Source: Ariolimax columbianus (lineage: Eukaryota > Mollusca > Gastropoda > Stylommatophora > Arionidae). From it: a stretch of DNA of 64,000 nucleotides. Under the pieces are notes generated by a model. That model was given only the letters and a program-made list of their open reading frames with translations. It ran no database searches and had not been told where the DNA came from. The stretch's first letter is position 1. The number at the start of each line of letters is the position of its first letter. A program made the translations under genes and the position numbers. The stretch spans positions 61,299,512 through 61,363,511 of the forward strand of contig JAVGWX010000009.1 in assembly GCA_036924085.1 (NCBI GenBank), written 5' to 3'. Below, one piece after another: positions 56,140-64,000 of this stretch.

Positions 56140-56360
56140 CTCACTACCATTACAATAATAAAAATCGTTATTATCATCATGAATATTATCATCGTCATCA
56201 TCATTATCTTTCATATCTACATCATCTTTACCATCATCATTATCTTTCATATCTACATCATCTTTACCATCATCATTATCTTTCATATCTACATCATCTT
56301 TACCATCATCGTTATCGTCATGTTAGTTATTGTCATTATCGTTATTATTATCATCAGTAT
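56140..56360. repeat. ATC/ATT-rich tract with a 36-bp triplication
   Basis: ttatctttcatatctacatc plus atctttaccatcatca is repeated three times (about 56206-56313) within (ATC)n/(ATT)n sequence. Confidence 0.93.
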
Positions 56361-56374
56361 TTTCAATAACAATA

Positions 56375-56935
56375 ATGTTCGCTTAGGCCCGTTGCGTCGG
56401 TCGAACATATCCATGACCCACACCTGTGGCGTGGTTCCAGGCTTCGTCTAGGGCGGAGGAGGAGGTATCTACTTGCTCGAGCCATACTGTTCGTGGATTG
56501 CCTCTTCTTCGCCTTCAGCTGGTCCGGGAAAGACTTTTGGCGCCGAGGAACGACTTGTGTAGTATCTTGTGGGCAGGGGTTTCCTGGTCCAGCCGTACAT
56601 CATGACCGAACAAAGAAACTCAGCGTTGGTTAAATGTTTCTGAAATTTGGTGGATGCCTCTTTTAGCAGAGACCTCCACGCTGCTGATGTAGTCATGCCA
56701 TCGGATGCCCAACATATACCGCTGGTTGCGGACGTGAAAGACTTCCAGTCTCGACATGGCCTGTTTCAGCTATGTCCAGATTTTGAAGCCGTAAAGCAAG
56801 ACTGGCACCACAAATGGACTGGTAGATGCGGATTTGTGTCCCAAGGTCGATCTTTCCATTACTTCACACACGTCTGAGGTCCTGCATAGCGGACGCAGCT
56901 AGTCCGATCCACCATTTTAAATGGCATCAACATTG
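56375..56935 (-). mobile_element. LINE-E type C-terminal pseudogene
   Basis: Minus strand pieces, in changing frames: LGTQIRIYQS, TGHVETGSLS, SDGMTTSAAW in place of a WHD.I.N block, FGHDVRLDQETPAHKILHKS and SGPAEGEEEA. These follow the ...KVRIYQ...LYGSETW...RRILGIRWHD...LFGHVVRL...ALPRPRxRW order of endonuclease-RT LINEs. Heavily decayed. Confidence 0.75.
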
Positions 56936-57057
56936 TCGTTATCAACCTCATAATTATTAGTCATCATCGTTATAATCATCATAACGACACCATCTGATTA
57001 ATCAACAATATTCACGTTCCGGTTGGTCTCGGCCAGGCTCTCGATGACTCACCTGAT

Positions 57058-58095
57058 CTACGTTTATCCCTTCTTGTTCCTCTTCTCTTCACCAATCAAT
57101 GAATGATGATTTAATCCCATTAGCCGTGATCCGGTAGTTCTTGATAGCCCAATGCTTCCCAGACAAAAGCGCACGTCTTCCTCAGTTGCTATGGTGATGT
57201 GTATAGTGTGTTGTGCGTGGTGTAGTGTGGTGCGTTGGTTATTGAACCAGCGGCCTATGGACTTCTGACTTTTGACCCAATGCCATATAGTGGTATCTGC
57301 AATTGTTTGGGTGCTGTTGTTTAGTTCCGTACACGGTGGTCCATTTGTCTGGCCTCGGAGGAAGAAGCTCTTTCCTAACACCGACAATCGCAGCACATTC
57401 AAAAGGATGTTTCATAGGGATGAGTGCGCAGCCAGAACTCTGGAGTATGTTCTGGTTGGATTTTGTTCAAATGACTGTTACGTTGTATGTGTTGAGTGCC
57501 AAGTCGGAAAATTATGCTTTGGTCTCTCCTTTTCAGGAGGTTGATGTTGTAATTGGAATTTGGGATGGCCATTTGTTAGTAGATTTCTCTCCCAGTATTC
57601 CAAATTGCCCATCAATTCAGCCATGCCCCTTTGTTCCCAGTCTTCAAGGGAGCAACCGTTTTCCCGAATTGGCTAGTCCTATGCACAGAATTAGGAGGTG
57701 TTCAATTGATTCCTCCTGGTCGTGAGAGAATCTGCAATTTGGTTCATTTAGTGGGTCTGGTCTATTCTGATATTTGCTGAGAGGGGCATGGCCTGTCAGC
57801 TTAAAGATCAAATTCTGGCCTCTTCGTTTCAATATCTGGGATGAGTCACGGGGATGTGCTTTTGTTTCGTATCTTAAATATGTTCAACGTCTGGAATGTA
57901 TTCTACTGATTTAGCCATTTTTTTATCGATAGTTGTTCCTCAGGACATGTCCGCAGATCTGAGCTGTGATATTAGGTAGTGGTTGTGGTAGTATTGCTCC
58001 GCTTCTAGCCCGCTGACCAGCTTTCTTATTTCCTGTGGCTCCGATATGGTCAGGTATCCAGTGAATAACCTAACAATAACAGGTGTGTATTTATA
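57058..58095 (-). mobile_element. RNase H and C-terminal fragment of a LINE
   Basis: Minus strand: VIHWIPDHIGATGNKKAGQR (RNase H WIPGHxGxxGNExADxxA block with the Asp lost to Gly), then KAHPRDSSQI, RRGQNLIFKLTGHAPLSKY, QEESIEHLLILCIGLANSGK and about 200 further codons of decayed C-terminal or 3' UTR sequence. Stops and frameshifts are frequent. RNase H is inactive because of the lost acidic residue. Confidence 0.78.
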
Positions 58096-58149
58096 CTGTT
58101 ATCAGGGGTACATCCATCAGTCCTTCGGATATCTGTACTTGCCTTGTGT

Positions 58150-58765
58150 TTTTCTGAAGCTAAATGCGCTGTGCCTATCTGGAAAAACTATGCCTATGCG
58201 AAACTAGTTGATGTAACAATAAATGAGGCGGGTCGGATAGTAACAGAGTGCCTAAAACCCATCCCTACAGAGAATATATACCCCATAATGGCATAGCACT
58301 ACCCGACATCCGAAGCAGCGTCATAGCAGAAATCAAACATGAAAAACAGGAGCATGACCAATGTGTGGACATCAGTTACAGAGCACAAGACTCAAATCGA
58401 GACATATCTTATAAAATTAACATAGTCCATACAGAAAAAAAACCATGAAAGTCGCCGTATCGAGAGATGGCATGAATTGATGCAGGCCCCAGAGATGGAA
58501 CTTTGGTAGGAACCTGTTCCTGGATATCATCTACCATACACAACATGGAAGTCGCTGAACAGAATCCGAACTGGTGTATCGCCGTGCAAGAGGAATATGA
58601 AACGATGGGGATATATAGATGATGACACATGTAACTGCAACGCAATGCAGAACCCAGACCTACACAAAACATGGAATAGGTTCGACATGCTGCAGGCAAA
58701 TGACAAGGCAATCCATGTCGCTGAATACTGGATGCATACTGTATAGCGTGGTGCTTGGACAGGGG
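58150..58765 (+). mobile_element. LINE-D (Jockey-like) C-terminal pseudogene
   Basis: Plus strand: AKLVDVTINEAGRIVTECLK PIPTENIYPIM, then decayed IRR..AAE..HEKQEHD text, TTWKSLNRIRTGVSPCK, KRWGYIDDDTCNCNA and ANDKAIHVAEYW followed shortly by a stop near 58745. The IN(E/D)AxRxxTGCLxPTP and C.CG...LxCxxxxxDLxxAxxxAxxxAxxW patterns are typical of Jockey-like LINEs. The same family appears reversed at 9490-9930. Confidence 0.88.
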
Positions 58766-59209
58766 AAGTATGTAAGTAAGTACTGTCTCGGAGGGGCGAG
58801 TAACAGAACCGTCTACAAGTCCTTGTAAGTCAAGGTATCATGACCAAGTCCCAGACGTGGCACGGTTCAATCTGCTTCTCGCCTTATAACTTAATATGAA
58901 GCCTAGATCAACCAATGCAGCTTGACCCCATACATTAAACATATAGTAATGTTCTACCACGCCCTCTGGCAGTGTACCGATATAGTTTTCATGACCATGT
59001 TGCTAGCCTCATGCACAATCCTTTCCAGCCGTCTTTTGCGATACGAATAACAAGAAACAGTGATGATATTCTCCTCTCCCCGTGTATCACTCTGGTGGTG
59101 GTAGAACCTATCCACCTGTAAATTGGCACCTGACTTGCTGATGTGGAAGATATTATAGCTTGGAAGTGAACTGGTCAACCCACCTAACAAAAGCGGAGGC
59201 CTAGTACAA
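58766..59209. other. Anonymous sequence
   Basis: No gene or element recognised. Confidence 0.5.
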
Positions 59210-59580
59210 CCAAGTTTCTAACAGTAAAATTGCGACTACGTTTACCTGTAAATATTATTGGCCTACGTTTACCTGTAACTGTTATATGACAACGTTTACC
59301 TGTGACTGTTATTGGATTACGTTTACCTGTAACTATTATAAGACTACGTTTACCTACAACTGCTACATGACTACGGTTTACCTGTACCTCTTATATGATT
59401 ACGTTTATCTGTAACTGTTTTAAGACTACGTTTACCTGCAACTGCTATAGGACAACGTTTACCTGTAACTATAATATGACTACCTTTACCTGTAACTGTT
59501 CTAAGTTTACGTTCATCTGTAACTACTATAGGACTACAGTAACCTGTAACTGTTAAAAAAACTACGTTTAACTGTACTCT
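59210..59580. repeat. 27-bp minisatellite, about 13 diverged units
   Basis: Units like actacgtttacctgtaactg ttataag, with many substitutions. Older than the 29-bp array judging by divergence. Confidence 0.93.
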
Positions 59581-59589
59581 AGTTTGATC

Positions 59590-59840
59590 TAGTTATTTCT
59601 CACCTGTTCTCAAATAATCGCATCCATTTCCCTCATAAACTTCGCGGCGTTTCTATTATCGGCTAACAGTTTATCTCTTTCTCGTCCAGTGGAAGACCAT
59701 GTCATTCTGCTCTTCTGGTGGGGACGACAAGATGGAGAACATATTCCACTGTTTGCCCTCCCCCCATAGGTACAATAACTTTGATTCAATTTGAATTGAT
59801 ATGTTAGTCTGCAGTGTTTATTCGTTGTCTGAATTTAGAC
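59590..59840 (-). mobile_element. RNase-H LINE C-terminal fragment
   Basis: Minus strand: LRTNKHCRLTYQFKLNQSYC, YGGGQTVEYVLHLC, then a frameshift to SSTGRERDKLLADNRNAAKF. This resembles the ...H.L.YHLxK......CPCGxxxQTVEHVLxxCP... motif after RNase H. One cysteine and the histidine position are altered. Confidence 0.72.
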
Positions 59841-60469
59841 ATCTAATCTTTCCTTGGCTAGTAGTAATAGGTTTCTGCTTCCTCTTGTTCCGCTGATGAA
59901 CTCACCAGAAGCAATATTACATAGGATCACACTACAGACCTGCGGGTAGATCCTGAGAAACAACAGAAGACAGGAATGGCTAAATGAGTGGACTACATCC
60001 CAAACAGGCCGAATATATTTTAGATACCAAGCAAAACGAGAACCGCACGACCCAAACAAGAGATTGATAATTAGAGGCCACCGTTTGATCTTCTTCCTGA
60101 AAACCTTTCAACAAAGATCTGAATGGAATAGATCCACTTCGTGGACCAAATTGCATATTCTATAAGGAATCAGCCGAGCACCCCATGATCTGTAGCTAAG
60201 GCTAACTGACCTGCGAAAGCAGCTGCTTCTACCATACTCTATCATACAGAACACACACACCACATCACCACAACAACTGAGAAAGATATGTGATGCTTTT
60301 GTCCGGGCGACATTGGCTGTCAAGAGCTAACAGCTCACAGCTAAAGGGATTACTTCATAAGCATCTGCTTCATCAGACTTTTGACCTTCTCCGTACCATT
60401 TCTCTTTTATGTTCATGTATGTCATTGTTTACTTATTCATATAGCGCCCCGTCTTCAATCTTAGGTTTT
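59841..60469. other. Anonymous sequence
   Basis: No gene or element recognised. Confidence 0.5.
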
Positions 60470-60910
60470 CTTCTTTGGCTAGTTTTGGTAATTTGACTAG
60501 TTTGAGTAATTTGACTAGTTTGACTATGTTGACGAGTTCTACTAGTTTGGCTAGTTGCCTAGTTTGGCCAGATTAGGTAATGGGACTAGTTTGGCTTGCT
60601 TGACTAGTTTGCCGTGTTTGACTAATTTGATTAGTTTAGGAATTTGGCTTATTTGGTTAATTTCGGTAGTTTAGCCAGTTTGTGAAGTTTGGCCATTTTG
60701 ACTAGGTTGACAACTTTGGCCAGTTTGGATAATTTGTCTAGTTTGACAAAGGTCTGACTAGTTTTGCAAACTTGACCGGTTAGGGCAATTTGACTAATTC
60801 GGACAGATTGGGTAATTTGAATAGTACAGCTAGTTTGACTATATTGGTAAGTTCGACTAGTTTGGCCAGTTTAAAGAATTAGACTACTAGGGCTAGTTTG
60901 ACTAGTTTAA
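60470..60910. repeat. Degenerate short tandem array based on (TTTGACTAG)
   Basis: About 440 bp of irregular 8-10 bp units around gactagttt/ggctagttt/gacaagttt. The core nonamer recurs many times but spacing drifts, so the array is old or made of mixed units. Confidence 0.88.
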
Positions 60911-61007
60911 AAAGAAACCACAGAAACTTAAGGCGTTCAATAGAACTAACAACAATATCTAATTATGCTTATTGTAAGAAACTCGAAAGACACAGACACA
61001 TTACACA

Positions 61008-61186
61008 CTATCTTCTTCTTCTTCTGCGTTCGTTCTCAATCTCGCGCTACCAAGCCCTGAATATGTATTTGCAGGTAACAGGATGTTTTCTGGATAACGG
61101 ATTGTGGGTTGTGTCGCTAGTTTACAGCTTAGCTGTAATATTTGCACCTTTCTATCCGACACATCCGTCTTCGGTAGATACAATAT
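61008..61186 (-). mobile_element. SINE-2 copy next to LINE-A copy 3
   Basis: Short TTC tail at 61011-61024, then ctcaatctcgcgctaccaag, tttgcaggtaacaggatgtt, gtgtcgctagtttacagctt and gacacatccgtcttcggtag. Its 5' end touches the (TTC)n tail of LINE-A copy 3. Confidence 0.88.
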
Positions 61187-61252
61187 CTTCTTCTTCTTCT
61201 TCTTCTTCTTCTTCTTCTTCTTCTTCTTCTTCTTCTTCTTCTTCTTCTTCTT
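61187..61252. repeat. (TTC)n, the expanded GAA tail of LINE-A copy 3
   Basis: About 21 uninterrupted TTC triplets. Much longer than the six triplets in copy 2. Confidence 0.95.
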
Positions 61253-64000
61253 CATCGTACGCAGTCGGACCGTAACCATTATTTTTTCGAAAAAAGCCGC
61301 GGTCATCCTGAGGCTGTCGACACTGCCATAAAGCTAGTCTTGTGTTGCCACTGGTGATAGCCACATCTGCTCGCTCTGATCCTCGTATGTCGGGCAGTTC
61401 TGCAGCAAATGCTCAGCGGTCATTTTCCCGGTACCACACGAGCATTCGTCGGTACCACCTATCTTCAATTTGTTGAATAGGTGGTACCTCAGTCTATTGT
61501 GGCCAGTGCGAAGTCTGAAGACAACGACCTACTCTCTTCTGTTCAACTGGTAATAGGCATCGTTTTTGGTGTAGCCGGTATGTTCAGTTTCCAATTTGGT
61601 CATGTATCTGGCTTTAATAAGCCGTTTTGAATCTTCGTACGTCATACTAGTATCTGTTTGTGGTAGTCTTGCACCTTCATTTGCCAGTCTGTCTGTCTCC
61701 TCGTTGCCTTGGAAGTTGCAGTGTGATGGGACCCACTTTACCACTACCCTTTTTGGTGCGGACTGCTGGCATAGTTGACAGAGTACTGCTCTTAATTCAT
61801 TAAGCTCAGTGTTTTTCTGGCTTTTTAGCGCTGTGACTACGGCCAGAGCATCTGTAAGCAGGACTGTATGGCTTTCATTTTCTTTATGTGTCACCATTTC
61901 TTCCACTGCCGCCCCCTCAGTGCCTCTGCCTCCGCTCTGAAATTGCTTGTGTACTTACCAGTAGCGAATGACAGTGTTATTTTTCTGCCATTTGGTAGGT
62001 TCAGGAATGCTCCTGCCTCTCCGTTCTGTGCAGTGTTTGTTACAGAACAGTCGGTGTATGCATGGGTCCAGTCCATGCTTCGGTAGTTTTTCGATATAAA
62101 GCTTAGTTTAGTATCTCTCCTTTCTTTTTCAGTCTGGCAGTTTTTGTTTCCAATACCTGGTATATTTTCTACCACTTCTGGAAATATATCCTGCCTCTAG
62201 GTAGGTTTTCGTACAGTAGTGATGGGCTTTGGTGTTGTTAGTGCGTTTATGGGATCTTCGTGCATCTTTGCTTTGGCTATTTCTGCAAAGTTTCTCCGCT
62301 TTAGTTTCCCATTTCCCAAATTGTTTAGTCTCTGGTGCATTGGATGGTCAGTCAGTCTTCGGAGTTTCTCTGACTGCAGCTGGACTCTGCAGTCTCTTCT
62401 ATCGGTCATGGATTACAGTTTTGTAATCTTTTCAAGTTCTGCAATTGGCGTTGACTTCATGCCTCCTGTTATAACTCTCATGGCTTGGTTTTGAAGTTTG
62501 CTAACTTTATCGAAGTTCGCCTTTGCTGCTGTTGTCCATGCCGCAATGCCATACTCGAGAACTGGTCTCACTCTTCCAGTGTACAGTTTCTTTAGTATAC
62601 TTTCGTCTGCTCCCCAGCTTGTGCGAGCAAGTTTCCTCGTGATTGCCATTCTTTCTCTGGCTCTCATTCGGTTTCTCTCGATCTGACGTTTCCATGTCAT
62701 GCGCCGATCAAATGTGACTCCCAGATAGTTTGGGTTGTCGTTTGGCTGCAGGAATTTGCCATTTAGACTTAATTTGGTGTTTTGGGGTTTGATTGAAAGC
62801 GAGAATATTGTACATGTGGTTTTCTCCTCGTTTATTTTGACCAGCCATGAGTTGCCCATTCTTCCAGCGATGTTAGGGCCTGCTGCATCCGATTTCTTGC
62901 TATGGTGAGATTATTTTCAGAGGTCCACATAGCCAGATCGTTAGCAAACATTGAGCTATGGACTCTTCTTGGTATATTCTCTGTAATGTCGTTTATATAC
63001 ACCAGGAGAGTGTGGGTGACAGTACTCCCCTTTGGGGTACTCCCTGCTCGAGTGTCACCTTTTTGCTCATCTGCCCTTGTACTTGGACTCTGGCCGTTCT
63101 TTTTTTTTTTGAGGTAGTGGTTGATCCACTTGTACATTCTCCCACAAACTTCACTTCTCCTTAGCTTGACTCTAAGTCCGTCTTTCCAGACTTTGTCAAA
63201 TGCCTTTTCCAGGTCCACCCAAACCGCTACTGTGTGTTTCTGTGTCTGGTAGGCATCTGCTATTTCCTAGGCTATGAGGATGACCTGGTCCTCAGTGGAT
63301 CTGTGCTGTCTAAAGCCGGCTTGCTGTGGAATTAGTATTCGTTTTTCTTCCAGATGCCACATCAGTTTGGTGTTTATCATACGTTCCATCAGTTTGCCGA
63401 CACAGCTCAGTAGGCTGATAGGCCTGTATCCATTTGGATCTGTTTTGTCCTTTCCTTTCTTTGGTACTGGTACAAGTACTGCGTCTTTCCATGCCTGGGG
63501 TACAGTACCCCTTTTCCAGCTTTGGTTCAGGACTGATAGCAGTTTCCTCTTCGCTGTTTGGCCCAGCCCCATCAGCATTTCGTTTGTTATCCCGTCTTTT
63601 CCGGGAGATTTCTAGCCTGATCGGCCTGTGGTCGCTACTTGCCAATTGGTTTAGCACCTGGCGGTCAATTTTATGGTGTATGTCCTGTGTGGAGAAGGCC
63701 AAATCGGAAGTCGAGATGGTATGCCATGTTTTAGAATAGAAACTAGGGCTATCCTCCGGCCTATTGATTAGGGAGAGATTTGTGTCTATCTCCCAATCTT
63801 CCACTTCGTCACCTCTGCTGTCTGTGTCTGAATATCCTTATCTCCCCGAGTGGCTGTTGAAGTCTCCAACTACTATGCAGTTGGAGTCTTTGACGTCCAT
63901 GCTCGAGAGCGATAGGTCTCTATTTGATGGTCCGTACAGATTGAAAATGCGGAGCTTCGTCTCTTGAGCCATTATGTCAACTCCTACAATTTCTGCTTGT
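61253..64000 (-). mobile_element. LINE-A copy 3: RT-RNase H with endonuclease part joined by an internal deletion; runs off the window
   Basis: 61253-63612 corresponds to LINE-A ORF2 from about residue 117 to the end, with frameshifts (near 61911, 63005 and a T run at 63102-63111), stops, and YTDCS in place of YTDGS in RNase H. FADD is FAND. From 63613 to 64000 the minus strand is the APE-like endonuclease: VVGDFNSHSGR, ISTSDLAFST and SSDHRPI with the catalytic SDH. A stop follows HSGR. The join fuses SDHRPIRLEIS directly to the KSPGKDG region in the wrong frame, so the linker and the first part of the RT region are deleted. It shows what the 5'-truncated copy 2 is missing. Confidence 0.93.

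Overview
This window looks like intergenic or intronic DNA from a large, repeat-rich animal genome. The mix of transposons points to an invertebrate: RNase-H-bearing I-clade-type LINEs, CR1-like, Jockey-like and RTE-type LINE tails, a Tc1 DNA transposon, a mariner remnant and tRNA-derived SINEs. A mollusc or other lophotrochozoan is my best guess, from general familiarity with such mixtures and not from a diagnostic host gene. I found no convincing host protein gene, rRNA, intact tRNA gene, CRISPR array or bacterial-style operon. All recognisable coding sequence belongs to mobile elements, and nearly all of it is broken. Family labels used here (LINE-A to E, SINE-1, SINE-2, Retro-3, Rep-4 to Rep-8) are local names of mine.

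Layout. 1-1530: LINE-A copy 1 (minus). 1551-1720: microsatellites. About 1909-5715: a large minisatellite of about 130 units of 28/29 bp. 6975-7975: LINE-E pseudogene, then a 16-bp array (7984-8550). 8565-9330: two more LINE fragments. 9490-9930: Jockey-like LINE tail. 9947-13190: three minisatellites, a LINE tail and anonymous DNA. 13925-14310: CR1-like tail. 15623-15892: textbook SINE-1. 16058-19751: two copies of a 350-bp retroelement (Retro-3), the second split by LINE-A copy 2, which carries the only long intact ORF (896 codons). 19800-24800: SINE-2, CA repeats, a 60-bp array and three LINE tails. 24808-26818: dispersed repeats. 26850-28224: CR1-like reverse transcriptase. 29330-30835: 44-bp minisatellite. 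31675-33000: SINE-2 plus two head-to-head LINE tails. 33430-41200: microsatellites and mostly anonymous DNA. 41200-46515: mariner remnant, LINE fragment, Rep-7, Rep-8, and a SINE with a LINE-A-like tail. 47260-49225: LINE tail, then a Tc1 element with terminal inverted repeats. 49245-52500: Rep-5, Rep-7, Rep-4. 52597-56360: simple repeats, a 36-bp minisatellite and a LINE tail. 56375-59840: four LINE tails. 60470-60910: degenerate array. 61008-64000: SINE-2 and LINE-A copy 3, which runs off the window.

How the parts relate. Retrotransposition in trans links several of them. LINE-A ends in a (GAA)n tail. SINE-2 copies also end in GAA runs, and one SINE-like copy (46440-46515) carries about 25 nt that match the LINE-A 3' end, which suggests LINE-A machinery copied the SINEs. 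Several minisatellites lie inside or beside transposon copies and seem to have grown from them (22 kb, 44.6 kb and 8 kb). The insertion order at 16-20 kb can be read directly from target-site duplications. No previously undescribed enzymatic system was seen; the noteworthy content is transposon and satellite biology.
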